Below, piece by piece: positions 41,941 through 50,724 of a DNA stretch of 64,000 nucleotides. This DNA comes from Thermoflavifilum aggregans (lineage in GTDB: Bacteria; Bacteroidota; Bacteroidia; Chitinophagales; Chitinophagaceae). Position numbers and translations under genes: made by a program. Below the pieces are notes generated by a model that made no database searches, was not told where the DNA came from, and worked only from the letters and a program-made list of their open reading frames with translations. The stretch is taken from positions 1,860,001 through 1,924,000 of the forward strand of contig NZ_PGFG01000001.1 of the NCBI RefSeq assembly GCF_002797735.1. Direction: 5' to 3'. How positions within the stretch are numbered: the stretch's first letter is position 1; every line of letters starts with the position of its first letter.

Positions 41941-42864
41941 TTAAATGGCATGAAAATGCGGATGAAAGCGGTCGAGCGTATCCCTCAGGTAACCGGTGTC
42001 AATATGGGTATAAATTTCTGTGGTAGTAATGCTTTCATGCCCCAGCATATCTTTCACGGCCTTCAGGTCGGCACCGCCTTCCAGCAGATGCGTAGCAAAT
42101 GAATGTCGGAATGTGTGGGGCGAAATGTTTTTCCGGATACCGGCCGCTTGCGCCAGCGATTTCACAATATGAAACACCATCACCCGTGTCAACGGCCGGC
42201 CTCGCCGGTTAAGAAACAAAATATCGCGATCGCCGGGCTGTGGCGAAAGATGTACCCGTACATGGTGAAGATAAAGGTCAATATATTTCAGGGCCAATGT
42301 GCCGATGGGCACCAGCCGCTGCTTATTGCCCTTGCCGATGACACGGATAAAACCCACTTCCGGATATAAGTCTGATATACGCAAGCAGATGAGTTCGCTC
42401 ACACGCAAACCGCAACTGTACAATGTTTCCAGCATGGCTTTGTTGCGCATGCCTTCCGGCTTGCTGAGATCAATGGCGGCTATCATCCGGTCAATTTCTT
42501 CCACCGTCAGCACATCGGGAAGCTTACGCCTGATTTTGGGCAGCTCCAGCAAAGCTGCGGGATTTTGGGTGATAACTTCTTCCAGGACCAGAAAATGGAA
42601 AAACATACGTAATCCCGAAATGATACGGGCCTGAGAAGTGGCCGCCAGCCCTATTTCGCTGATCGCACGCACAAAATCCTTCAAATCGCTGATTTGCACG
42701 GCATCCGGACCTATTGTTCGTCCGGCATCCTCCAGGTATTGTGCAAACAGCCGCACATCATGCCGGTAGGCTTCAATGGAATGGGGCGATAAATCCTTTT
42801 CTAGCTTCAGGTAAGCCACAAACCCCTGTATGTACGAGTCCCAGATCATGGGAAGATTATCCAT
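41941..42864 (-). CDS. xerD: tyrosine recombinase XerD-like
   Basis: 307 residues. N-terminal SAM-like core-binding domain (about 10-95) and catalytic domain with LYSCGLRVSEL (Arg I), the HTFRHSFATHLLEGGADLKAVKDMLGH box (HxxR and the second His) and the nucleophile Tyr in TEIYTHI (~290). Length and lack of neighbouring mobile genes fit the chromosomal dimer-resolution enzyme rather than an element integrase. It overlaps wbqC by 8 bp. Confidence 0.92.
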   Translation of the reverse strand: MDNLPMIWDSYIQGFVAYLKLEKDLSPHSIEAYRHDVRLFAQYLEDAGRTIGPDAVQISDLKDFVRAISEIGLAATSQARIISGLRMFFHFLVLEEVITQNPAALLELPKIRRKLPDVLTVEEIDRMIAAIDLSKPEGMRNKAMLETLYSCGLRVSELICLRISDLYPEVGFIRVIGKGNKQRLVPIGTLALKYIDLYLHHVRVHLSPQPGDRDILFLNRRGRPLTRVMVFHIVKSLAQAAGIRKNISPHTFRHSFATHLLEGGADLKAVKDMLGHESITTTEIYTHIDTGYLRDTLDRFHPHFHAI

Positions 42865-43510
42865 TTTCAGCTATTCCCTGCAAATAGCTACGCGCCTTCC
42901 GGCCCTCACAGCAGATGAGATCCAAGATACTCAAATCCGGCAAAAATCCGGTTCGCTCTTCAAATACCTGATGATAGCGAATCTCCGGATCTGTATTGCC
43001 CGGCGGAGGCTGAATCCGGTACCGATAATCCACAGCAGCCAAACCAGCAGCTTCAGCCGGCGGAATAAAGCGATCCGTAAAATGGATTTCTGCCTCTATT
43101 TGAAGCACTTTTTTGATCCACTCCAGCCAATCCCGGTTCCAGTCAACCAAAAATGCATAGCGCTTTTCAAAAAATACCCGAAGCTCATCTTCAAAATACT
43201 CAAACCAGGGACTGCGTCGGTAAGCCGATACCAACGTCTTCCAATGATGTGCCTGCCAGGCTTCCCGGTTGTAAATCCGAATATCCTTTACCGGCGTACG
43301 CTGCCGCTTTCCTTTTTCGAGGGGAATGCTGATCAGAATCATGCCATTAGGCCCCGCCACATAAAACCGATTGGCGTAACTCTTCTTCTCGTGATACAAA
43401 TTAATATCAAATAACCATCGAGGATATTCAATTAACATTTTTACGTAAGAAATACATGGAACAGATTGTAAATCAATTAGTAAATTTTCATTAGAAAGTA
43501 TTGATGACAT
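42857..43510 (-). CDS. WbqC-family protein
   Basis: 217 residues from ATG 43510 (TTG 43540 is the alternative). Conserved elements: EKKSYANRFYVAGPNGMILISIPLEKGKRQRTPVKDIRI at ~45-83 and PPAEAAGLAAVDYRY further on. WbqC proteins are linked to polysaccharide synthesis in some genomes, but their chemistry is unknown. It precedes xerD in the same transcript with overlapping ends. Confidence 0.82.
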   Translation of the reverse strand: MSSILSNENLLIDLQSVPCISYVKMLIEYPRWLFDINLYHEKKSYANRFYVAGPNGMILISIPLEKGKRQRTPVKDIRIYNREAWQAHHWKTLVSAYRRSPWFEYFEDELRVFFEKRYAFLVDWNRDWLEWIKKVLQIEAEIHFTDRFIPPAEAAGLAAVDYRYRIQPPPGNTDPEIRYHQVFEERTGFLPDLSILDLICCEGRKARSYLQGIAENG

Positions 43511-43557
43511 ACTGACAGTTGTTTTTATTGCATGACCCAATCAGACCTTATTTTACG

Positions 43558-43565
43558 CAAAAATA
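43558..43565 (-). promoter_or_regulatory. -7 box of wbqC-xerD (TATTTTTG)
   Basis: Exact TAnnTTTG on the minus strand, about 44 nt before ATG 43510. Confidence 0.55.
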
Positions 43566-43822
43566 GTTTTTATAAAAAATGATATTGAAATAATATAATC
43601 ATGTAAATCAATCACTTATGATAATAGATTAGCTAAATAAATTAGTATTCAAATGGAAATTCATAACCCGAGATCCTATCTAAAAAAATTAGCAACAAAT
43701 ATCCTGAAAATCCGCCAGGACTCCCCTGCCCCTTTGAAAAATTTGTTGAAACCGCTTTGCCACAGGAATAAAAAAACAGCGTTAAAAACCCGGATAAGAA
43801 AAAGGCTTGTTGAGAGGGCCAT

Positions 43823-43830
43823 TATATTTG
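43823..43830 (+). promoter_or_regulatory. -7 box (TATATTTG)
   Basis: Exact TAnnTTTG, 14 bp before the GTG at 43845 that begins a clear signal peptide. This places the transcript start inside what would otherwise be the N-terminal coding part of a longer frame from 43653. Confidence 0.55.
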
Positions 43831-43844
43831 TGCAAAAAATAAAA

Positions 43845-44699
43845 GTGAGAACCTGGATCAGATATGCCAGCTTCATGATGTGGGTCGGAAGCTGTTATCC
43901 GCTGCATGCGCAATATTTTTATCAGGATTTATATTCCACCTGGCAAACCAATGCCAAACAGCAGCTTTACCGGCAATGGAAGGTGAAGAAAATTCAGATT
44001 TACAGCTATGATGCCAATCACGAACGTGATAATAGCTTTTCGGTAGAAAAACAATTTTCCCCGGATTACCGGGAGCTGAATTCGACTACCCATTCGCTGG
44101 TAAACGGTGATTCCTGGCTCACCAGCCGTTATGATAGCCAATACAGGATTACGGAAAGCCTGGATAGTTCTGATTTTGCCATTAACCTCACCCAATATCA
44201 GTATGACCCTGCCGGAAGGTTAAGAGAAATTTATATTGTTTCCCGGACTCCTTCAACCGGCATCGGAGAAACCATGCTCACCGAAACCCATATATTTCAA
44301 TATGACTCAGCCGGACATCCCCTGCGGATGTGGAAAATTAAAAACCAGACAGACACCAGTGTAGCTCGGTTTATTACAGATTCAAACGGCAGGGTAATCC
44401 GGGAAACCGATAGCCTGGATGGGCGCGTACAGAATTTCTATTTTACTTACACCCCGGAGGGCTGGCTAAGTACTATTTCGCGATATGATTCATCGCAGCA
44501 GAAACCCATCACCACCTTGCAGCTGGATTACGATGGAGACGGGCAAATCAGCCGGATGACAGTTATTGCCGGTGGCAACGGAGGATCAACAGTATGGGCA
44601 TACGCCTATGATGAACGGCATCTAGTTCAGACAGAAAGATGCCTGGCAGACGGGAAAACTTTCATCGGCAGTGTGGAATATGGGTATGATTTTTACTGA
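43845..44699 (+). CDS. secreted protein with YD/RHS-like repeats
   Basis: 284 residues from GTG 43845: a signal peptide (RTWIRYASFMMWVGSCYPLHAQ) and then repeated strands of the YD type, for example QYQYDPAGRLREIYIV, IFQYDSAGHPLRMW, ITDSNGRVIRETDSLDG and AYAYDERHLVQ. Such repeats form beta-sheet shells in RHS proteins, but this is a short stand-alone example without toxin or core domains. A longer reading from ATG 43653 adds a Lys/Arg-rich segment that lies upstream of an exact -7 box, so I consider it untranslated. Function unknown. Confidence 0.72.
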   Translation: MRTWIRYASFMMWVGSCYPLHAQYFYQDLYSTWQTNAKQQLYRQWKVKKIQIYSYDANHERDNSFSVEKQFSPDYRELNSTTHSLVNGDSWLTSRYDSQYRITESLDSSDFAINLTQYQYDPAGRLREIYIVSRTPSTGIGETMLTETHIFQYDSAGHPLRMWKIKNQTDTSVARFITDSNGRVIRETDSLDGRVQNFYFTYTPEGWLSTISRYDSSQQKPITTLQLDYDGDGQISRMTVIAGGNGGSTVWAYAYDERHLVQTERCLADGKTFIGSVEYGYDFY

Positions 44700-44763
44700 G
44701 AAAAAAGTTTGGAAAGGCTTTGGCAGAAAATCAAACTATTCCTTATTTTTGCCATCCCGTTTG

Positions 44764-44779
44764 CCTGCCGGCTGGCAGG
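44764..44779. repeat. GC-rich palindrome, copy 1
   Basis: CCTGCC-GGCT-GGCAGG. First of four related palindromes around the tRNA genes. Confidence 0.6.
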
Positions 44780-44821
44780 TTTGCACAGGCGGGAACTGTT
44801 ATCATCCATCAGGTTCTTTAA

Positions 44822-44894
44822 GCGGAAGTAGCTCATCTGGTAGAGCACAACCTTGCCAAGGTTGGGGTAGCGGGTTCGAGTCCCGTCTTCCGCT
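44822..44894 (+). tRNA. tRNA-Gly (GCC)
   Basis: 73 nt. Acceptor GCGGAAG/CTTCCGC, D-loop TAGCTCATCTGGTAGAGC, anticodon arm with GCC between CTT and AAG, T-arm GGGTTCGAGTCCC. CCA is not encoded. Confidence 0.96.
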
Positions 44895-44959
44895 CTGCAT
44901 TCAAGACAAAAGCTCTTTTAAAAGTTATAAAGCAAATTGGTTTAGCCGGGATGGCCAGC

Positions 44960-44979
44960 CCTGCCTACCGGAAGGCAGG
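44960..44979. repeat. GC-rich palindrome, copy 2
   Basis: CCTGCCT-ACCGGA-AGGCAGG, 7-bp arms, between tRNA-Gly and tRNA-Leu. Confidence 0.6.
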
Positions 44980-45034
44980 AATGAATTGAGTTCTTTCAGT
45001 TTATGTCTGCCGGCGTTTCCGGTATGACCTGCAT

Positions 45035-45050
45035 CCTGCCTACTGGCAGG
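45035..45050. repeat. GC-rich palindrome, copy 3
   Basis: CCTGCC-TACT-GGCAGG, ends 7 bp before tRNA-Leu(UAA). Confidence 0.6.
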
Positions 45051-45057
45051 CAGGCCT

Positions 45058-45143
45058 GCCCGGGTGGTGGAATTGGTAGACACGCAGGACTTAAAATCCT
45101 GTGGCCAGCAATGGCTGTACGGGTTCAAGTCCCGTCCCGGGTA
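45058..45143 (+). tRNA. tRNA-Leu (UAA)
   Basis: 86 nt with the long variable arm of class II tRNAs. Acceptor GCCCGGG/CCCGGGT, D-loop GGTGGAATTGGTAGACAC, anticodon TAA in ACTTAAAAT, T-arm GGGTTCAAGTCCC. Confidence 0.95.
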
Positions 45144-45206
45144 CCTCTTCACAGGGCAGGTTGCAGCCATGAAAGGCTATAAAAATGTTCTTTAAAAATA
45201 ATGATT

Positions 45207-45290
45207 GCCCAGGTGGCGAAATTGGTAGACGCACTGTGTTCAGGTCGCAGCGCCCGCAAGGGCATGCTGGTTCGAATCCAGTCCTGGGCA
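45207..45290 (+). tRNA. tRNA-Leu (CAG)
   Basis: 84 nt, class II. Acceptor GCCCAGG/CCTGGGC, anticodon CAG in the loop TTCAGGT, variable arm CGCCCGCAAGGGCAT, T-arm TGGTTCGAATCCA. Confidence 0.95.
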
Positions 45291-45310
45291 CCCACCCTAA
45301 CGACTTGCTT

Positions 45311-45335
45311 GCCTGCCTATCGGCAGGCTTTTTTG
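45311..45335 (+). terminator. terminator of the tRNA cluster (palindrome copy 4)
   Basis: GCCTGCC-TATC-GGCAGGC (45311-45328) followed by seven T. The stem belongs to the same palindrome family as copies 1-3 but here has a T-run and works as a Rho-independent terminator. Confidence 0.85.
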
Positions 45336-45434
45336 TTTCTCTCTTTCCTGCGGATTTCTGAAAACCTGTTGTTAATCTGAGATTTAGTCGTTATCTTTCT
45401 CATTGTTATTTTCCAGCAACCAAAATCTAAGCAT

Positions 45435-48263
45435 ATGCACTCGCTTACTACCCGCTACCTTGGCGCTTTGTTGTGCATGTTCTGCACTTCCGTCGCCACC
45501 GCACAAAATGTAATCAAAGGTCAGATCGTTGATCAGGCTACCGGAGAAAGCCTCAGCAATGCCTCGGTATATATCCAGGGCACGGGCGAAGGCACCATCA
45601 GCGATCGCACGGGTCATTTTACGCTGACCACCCGTCATGCCTTTCCCGTCACGCTGGTCATCTCCTTTGTGGGGTACAAAACCCAAAACATTACACTTCA
45701 GGAACCGCAAACCTCACTTACCATCCAACTGGTACCTACGGAAATCCTGGGCAAAGAAACCATTATCTCAGCCACCCGGGTGCCCGAACGTATCATCGAA
45801 TCACCCGTTTCCATTGAAAGGCTGAACAACGTACAGCTGAAACAAGCCGCCGCGCCCGACTTTTACGATGCCATCGGCAACCTGAAAGGCGTAAATGTGG
45901 TGAATTCGGGACTGCTCTTCCCTACCCTTTCCACACGCGGATTTGCAGCCAGTGGCAATACATCTGTGAATCAGTTTCTTGACGGTATGAATACAGAAGC
46001 CCCGGGATTGAATTTTTCGGTAGGCAATGTGATTGGGGTAAATGATCTGGATCTGGACAACGTGGAACTGTTACCCGGAGCCGCTTCTGCCCTTTATGGT
46101 GCGGGCGGCACCAACGGTACCATTTTAATCACCAGCAAAGACCCCTTCCTGTATCAGGGTTTCAGCGCGTTGGTAAAAGAAGGGGTAATGCATGTGAATG
46201 ATCCAGAACACGGTGCCACGCTTTTCCAGGAATATGAAGCCCGCTATGCTCAGGCATTTCAAAACAAATGGGCTTTTAAACTCAACTTTGATTACATCAA
46301 AGGCTATGACTGGATTGCCGACGATACCAGCGATTATGATGCGCAGAACTTTACCGTGAAAGCCGGCACCCGCGCTACCGATCCCGCATATGATGGCGTG
46401 AACGTGTATGGCGATGAAATCACCGTAAACATTCAGGATGTAGCCCAGCAAATGGCACAAGCTGGAGTCATCTCTCCTCAGGCCGCCAGTCAGGTGCCTA
46501 ATCAGAACGTAACCCGCACCGGCTATCGGGAAAAATACCTGGTGGACTACAACACCTATAATCTAAAACTGAGCGGCATGCTGGCCTATAAAATCACTCC
46601 GAAAATAACAGCTTCGCTAACGGCTTATTATGGCTCCGGCACTACTGTATATACCGGCTCAGATCGTTATTCCCTGAATCATTTCCATATCGGTATGTAT
46701 AAAGCCCAGATCAAAGGCGAACATTTCAATCTATTTGGTTATACCACCCAAGAAGATGCCGGCAAAAGCTACAATGCAACCGTGTTGGGTGAACTGATCA
46801 ATGAAGCTTGGAAACCCAGCACCACCTGGTATCCGCAGTTTGTGGGTGCCTACCTGCAAGCCAAGCAACAGGGCGCTCCCGATGCACTGGCATTTCAAAT
46901 AGCACGGGCTTATGCCGACCAGGGCATGCCCGCTCCTACAGATGCAAATTTCGGACAGTACAAAGACCAGGTAAACAGCTCCCCTATTCCACAAGGAGCA
47001 AGATTTATAGAACACTCCAGCCTCTGGCATTACGAAGGTTTCTATGACTTTTCCTATCTCACACAACAGGTGGTAGACCTGCAGGCCGGCGTCAGCTATA
47101 ATCGCTATCATCTGAATTCAAAAGGGACATTGTTCGATGATCAAAGTAAAAAACTCACTATTGACCAGTATGGGGTTTTCCTGCAGGCCTCACGCAAGCT
47201 GATACACGAACGATTGAGACTGATTGCATCTGCACGATACGACAAGAACCAGAATTTTGAAGGAAAACTCACGCCGCGCTTCGCAGCTGTGATCACCGTT
47301 GCGCCCAACAATACCATTCGCTTATCCTATCAGACGGGATATAAACTGCCCACTAACCAGAATCAATATATTGATTTAAATGTGGGACGGGCAAGGCTGA
47401 TTGGTGGATTACCCCAATTCATCAACAAATACAATCTGGTCAATAATCCCGGATTTACGGTGGATAATGTAAATCAATATGCAGCTGCCTATCAGGCTGC
47501 CTATATTGCCAACCTGCAGCAAGGGCAATCACAACAACAGGCACAATACAACGCTGCTGTAACAGCTGAAAAAGTACTGCAGCCTTATGTTTTCAAAACA
47601 TTCAAACCCGAAACGGTTTATTCCTATGAACTGGGCTACCGAGGCATTATCCATCAGGTGTTTATGATTGATGCCTATGTATATGCCGCCAATTACAAGG
47701 ATTTCTTTGGTTCCGTATTTTTAATTCAGGCTAAAAACGGCCCGCAGCAAATTATTCCGCAGGATCCTAATAAATACTACGGTCCGCAGCTGGCCAGCGA
47801 TCAAACCAGAAATGTATATCAGGTAACGGTTAACAGCGATGGACGCATTAAAACCTTTGGCTGGGCCATAGGCATAGATTATCAGCTTCCAAAACATTAT
47901 CTGCTGAGCGGCAATCTTTCTTACAACAAGCTAAATGGCGCTCCTGCCGGTTTCTTTACCCAGTTTAATACACCCGACTATCAGGCCAACATGGGTTTCA
48001 GCAATCCGGATGTATTTAATGGCTGGGGATTTGATATACACTGGAGATATCAGAATGCATTTCTGTATCAGGGGAGTTTTGCTGTGGGACAGGTGCCGGC
48101 TTTCAGTACCCTGGATGCAGCCATCAGCTATCGGCTGGTCAGGCAAAAACTCTTGTTCAAGCTGGGTGGCACCAATATCCTGAATCATTATTATCAAAAC
48201 GCATTTGGCAATCCCAAGATAGGAGCTTTGTATTATGTATCTGTAGGGTATAATGTGTTTTGA
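45435..48263 (+). CDS. TonB-dependent outer-membrane receptor
   Basis: 942 residues. Signal peptide (~1-23), CarboxypepD_reg-like domain (VIKGQIVDQATGESLSNASVYIQG, ~26-110), plug domain (PDFYDAIGNLKGVNV, LYGAGGTNGTILI, ~135-240) and a long beta-barrel that ends SVGYNVF. It lacks an STN domain and a SusD partner, so it is a single-component importer; the ligand cannot be told from sequence. A terminator follows and overlaps the convergent PAP2 gene. Confidence 0.92.
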   Translation: MHSLTTRYLGALLCMFCTSVATAQNVIKGQIVDQATGESLSNASVYIQGTGEGTISDRTGHFTLTTRHAFPVTLVISFVGYKTQNITLQEPQTSLTIQLVPTEILGKETIISATRVPERIIESPVSIERLNNVQLKQAAAPDFYDAIGNLKGVNVVNSGLLFPTLSTRGFAASGNTSVNQFLDGMNTEAPGLNFSVGNVIGVNDLDLDNVELLPGAASALYGAGGTNGTILITSKDPFLYQGFSALVKEGVMHVNDPEHGATLFQEYEARYAQAFQNKWAFKLNFDYIKGYDWIADDTSDYDAQNFTVKAGTRATDPAYDGVNVYGDEITVNIQDVAQQMAQAGVISPQAASQVPNQNVTRTGYREKYLVDYNTYNLKLSGMLAYKITPKITASLTAYYGSGTTVYTGSDRYSLNHFHIGMYKAQIKGEHFNLFGYTTQEDAGKSYNATVLGELINEAWKPSTTWYPQFVGAYLQAKQQGAPDALAFQIARAYADQGMPAPTDANFGQYKDQVNSSPIPQGARFIEHSSLWHYEGFYDFSYLTQQVVDLQAGVSYNRYHLNSKGTLFDDQSKKLTIDQYGVFLQASRKLIHERLRLIASARYDKNQNFEGKLTPRFAAVITVAPNNTIRLSYQTGYKLPTNQNQYIDLNVGRARLIGGLPQFINKYNLVNNPGFTVDNVNQYAAAYQAAYIANLQQGQSQQQAQYNAAVTAEKVLQPYVFKTFKPETVYSYELGYRGIIHQVFMIDAYVYAANYKDFFGSVFLIQAKNGPQQIIPQDPNKYYGPQLASDQTRNVYQVTVNSDGRIKTFGWAIGIDYQLPKHYLLSGNLSYNKLNGAPAGFFTQFNTPDYQANMGFSNPDVFNGWGFDIHWRYQNAFLYQGSFAVGQVPAFSTLDAAISYRLVRQKLLFKLGGTNILNHYYQNAFGNPKIGALYYVSVGYNVF

Positions 48264-48279
48264 TATCCAGCTGTGAAAA

Positions 48280-49107
48280 TCACCACCTGCCCTGCTTGCT
48301 TAAAAACAGCCAGGGCAGGTTTTCTTTTGTCACATCATGGGCTGGATGTTTCCCATGAAACCAGCGGTCAATATCCGGTAAAATTGCATAGGAAGCTTCC
48401 GTGCAAAGCATGCCTAAAGCAGCACCTACTGCCACATCGGAGTACCAGTGCTTGTTGTTATACAGCCGAAGGGCTGCGGTGGCAGCGGCAACAGGAAATC
48501 CAGTATATGCTATCCAATGATGCGAACTGCTTTTGTATTCTTCATATAAAAACATAGCCCCACCAAAAGCCGTGGTGGTATGCCCCGAAGGAAAGGAATG
48601 AAAATCGCTTCCATCGGGTCTTTGCTCATGCACGGCATATTTCAGGCTGGTTACGACTACGCCCTGAATCAATGTGGTAGTGAGAAATAAAACTAACTGA
48701 TGCTTTATATCATGCGCAGGCTGCAGGTGGGTGAAACGAAGGGCAAATGTCTCTGCTGCAGGCACATACTGCAGATAGTTATCAACTGACGTGTGAAAAT
48801 GCGGATAATCTTCCACAATTTCTCCTTTCAAACCCGCACTGCTGAACAAGAATTTGTGATGATCATAAGTGGCAAGACCATCGCCTATCAACAGGCCTGG
48901 CACCAGCCCATCCTTGACCATGGGCTTATCGAACCAGTTGGCAGATGAAGATCGATGAGCATTTATGCCGGAGCTGATGTGTAGCTGCGTTGCTGCGGCG
49001 CTATCAGCTACAGAAAGGGCCTGTATTTTTTGTGCCGTGAGTTTACAGATGCAAAACAGGAAAGCAAACATCATCCCCGGAAAACATGCTATTTTTCTGA
49101 TCCGCAT
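48280..49107 (-). CDS. PAP2-family phosphatase (membrane-associated)
   Basis: 275 residues from ATG 49107 with a signal-like N-terminus (ACFPGMMFAFLFCICKLTAQ). The three acid-phosphatase motifs are intact: KYAVHEQRP (KxxxxxxRP), FPSGHTTTAF (PSGH) and RLYNNKHWYSDV (RxxxxxHxxxD). It would hydrolyse lipid phosphates such as undecaprenyl pyrophosphate or phosphatidic acid at the periplasmic side. A longer frame to 49329 overlaps the divergent gene and has no homology. The last codons lie in the receptor's terminator hairpin. Confidence 0.88.
   Translation of the reverse strand: MRIRKIACFPGMMFAFLFCICKLTAQKIQALSVADSAAATQLHISSGINAHRSSSANWFDKPMVKDGLVPGLLIGDGLATYDHHKFLFSSAGLKGEIVEDYPHFHTSVDNYLQYVPAAETFALRFTHLQPAHDIKHQLVLFLTTTLIQGVVVTSLKYAVHEQRPDGSDFHSFPSGHTTTAFGGAMFLYEEYKSSSHHWIAYTGFPVAAATAALRLYNNKHWYSDVAVGAALGMLCTEASYAILPDIDRWFHGKHPAHDVTKENLPWLFLSKQGRW
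48285..48328 (+). terminator. terminator after the TonB receptor
   Basis: ACCTGCCCTG (48285-48294) pairs with 48311-48320, 16-nt loop, then TTTCTTTT. It overlaps the 3' end of the convergent PAP2 gene. Confidence 0.75.
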
Positions 49108-49116
49108 CGGACAATG

Positions 49117-49124
49117 TATTTTTG
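49117..49124 (+). promoter_or_regulatory. -7 box of the rRNA methyltransferase (TATTTTTG)
   Basis: Exact TAnnTTTG, 31 bp before the TTG start at 49155, in the 47-bp divergent gap to the PAP2 gene. Confidence 0.55.
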
Positions 49125-49154
49125 TAAAACTGATTTTACCAAAGTACTGAAAAA

Positions 49155-50570
49155 TTGACCAACCTTCCTGAAGATTTTCTGAAACTGATTCCCACATTGC
49201 CGGATGTAAATGTTCAGGCTTTTCTGGATGCGCATCAGCAACCTGCGCCCGTGAGCATCCGTCTGCATCCGGTGAAATGGAAAAAATGGGCATCTGACAA
49301 ACGGCCGGAAGATCTTTTACCTGTTTCATCTCCGGTGCCCTGGGCCCAACATGGGTTTTATCTTCGGGAAAGGCCCTCCTTTATGTTTGATCCGTTGTTT
49401 TATGCAGGTGCTTATTATGTGCAGGAAGCTTCATCCATGTTTGTGGACTTCGTTATGAAAAAATGGACTGTCCAACGTCGTTCCACACCGGCTTTGTTGC
49501 TGGATCTTTGTGCCGCACCCGGTGGTAAATCCACCATTCTGCTCGATCATCTGCAGCCCGATGACCTGCTGGTAAGCAACGAAACTATACCTCAACGCCT
49601 GCAAATCCTGCAGGAAAATCTGATTCGATGGGGATATCCGCAGATAGTGCTGACACAGGCGGAGGCTCATTATTTTCAAAGCCTGCCGATGGGTTTTGAC
49701 CTGATTCTGGTAGATGCTCCCTGTTCTGGATCGGGTATGTTCCGCAAAGACCGGCAGATGTGCCGATTGTGGACATCCGGTAGCGTATGGGCCTGCAGCA
49801 AAAAACAACAACATCTGGTAACAGATATCTGGCCAGCGCTAAAGCCCGGCGGATGGCTGATTTACAGCACCTGTTCTTTTTCAGTGGAAGAAGATGAACA
49901 AGTTGTAGATACATTGATTACCCAAGCCCAGGCCGAAGCTCTTCATCTGCAAATTCCCGATGGCTGGGGCATCGTACAAACAGTCACGCCCCAACACCGG
50001 GCACCTGTATATCGTTTTTACCCGGATCGGCTGGAAGGTGAAGGCTTTTTCCTGGCCGTTCTCCGCAAGCCTGACCATCAAACCATACAATCCCGTTCGG
50101 CATTTTTAAAAAAGCAGCAAATCTTTGAATTTGAGGAACTGAAAACCCATTGGCCAGAAGCTTATTTACCGAAGGACGCTCATGTTGGCCTGATCCGGCA
50201 CCGCGAACAGGCATATCTTTTCCCCGCGGCCCATACCCACACACTTCATGAGCTTGCCCGCCGCGTGCCCCTGCGCCAGGCAGGATTGTGTGTGGGAAAA
50301 TTTAACAAAGAATGGATACCCGACCATGCCCTGTCTTTGCAGATCGGACTGCGAGAAAACCTACCTGCTTTAGAATTGGATCGCGAACAGGCCCTGCGCT
50401 ATTTGCAAAAACACAGTCCCGATGCGAATCAGTTAACACCCGGTTGGTATCTGGTCACATACCATCGTTTCCCGCTGGGGTGGATCAAATCCATTGGGCA
50501 TCGCATCAATAATTATTATCCTGCCGCCTGGAAAATGAATCGTACCATTCCGGAAAATTTTTTCCCATGA
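49155..50570 (+). CDS. RsmF/NOP2-family rRNA m5C methyltransferase
   Basis: 471 residues. SAM-binding LDLCAAPGGKST (~116), motif IV VDAPCSGSGMFRKD (catalytic-assist Cys, ~193) and motif VI YSTCSFSVEEDE (nucleophile Cys, ~238), then a C-terminal RNA-binding region (GLCVGKFNKEWIPDHALSLQIG) as in E. coli RsmF (YebU). It methylates a cytosine of 16S rRNA by analogy. The start is TTG; no ATG or GTG lies before the conserved region, and a -7 box sits just upstream. Confidence 0.9.
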   Translation: MTNLPEDFLKLIPTLPDVNVQAFLDAHQQPAPVSIRLHPVKWKKWASDKRPEDLLPVSSPVPWAQHGFYLRERPSFMFDPLFYAGAYYVQEASSMFVDFVMKKWTVQRRSTPALLLDLCAAPGGKSTILLDHLQPDDLLVSNETIPQRLQILQENLIRWGYPQIVLTQAEAHYFQSLPMGFDLILVDAPCSGSGMFRKDRQMCRLWTSGSVWACSKKQQHLVTDIWPALKPGGWLIYSTCSFSVEEDEQVVDTLITQAQAEALHLQIPDGWGIVQTVTPQHRAPVYRFYPDRLEGEGFFLAVLRKPDHQTIQSRSAFLKKQQIFEFEELKTHWPEAYLPKDAHVGLIRHREQAYLFPAAHTHTLHELARRVPLRQAGLCVGKFNKEWIPDHALSLQIGLRENLPALELDREQALRYLQKHSPDANQLTPGWYLVTYHRFPLGWIKSIGHRINNYYPAAWKMNRTIPENFFP

Positions 50571-50664
50571 ATGAAACCATCATACAGCATCAAAACTCGC
50601 ACTCCTGCATCTCCGCTCAAAAGCTTTGCTGAACAGGGGGCAAAGTCGTAATTTTACAGCCTTG

Positions 50665-50697
50665 TTTACCAATAGGTAGACCTGTTTTACCAATCAT
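50665..50697 (+). repeat. direct repeats TTTACCAAT upstream of acnA
   Basis: TTTACCAAT occurs at 50665-50673 and 50686-50694, 21 bp apart (two helical turns). The second lies in GTTTTACCAATCAT (50684-50697), which recurs exactly at 53785-53798, beyond the gene. Possible activator site or duplication scar; no regulator is known. Confidence 0.4.
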
Positions 50698-50724
50698 TCC
50701 AAAGCCTTTATTAAATCAAACATC

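Noticed and set aside
41941-42864. XerD-like gene as integrase of a mobile element
   Set aside because: No attachment-site duplication, phage or conjugation genes nearby; overlap with wbqC and length fit the chromosomal recombinase.
45058-45434. tRNA-Leu genes as integration site of an island
   Set aside because: No repeated tRNA 3' end and no integrase on either side.
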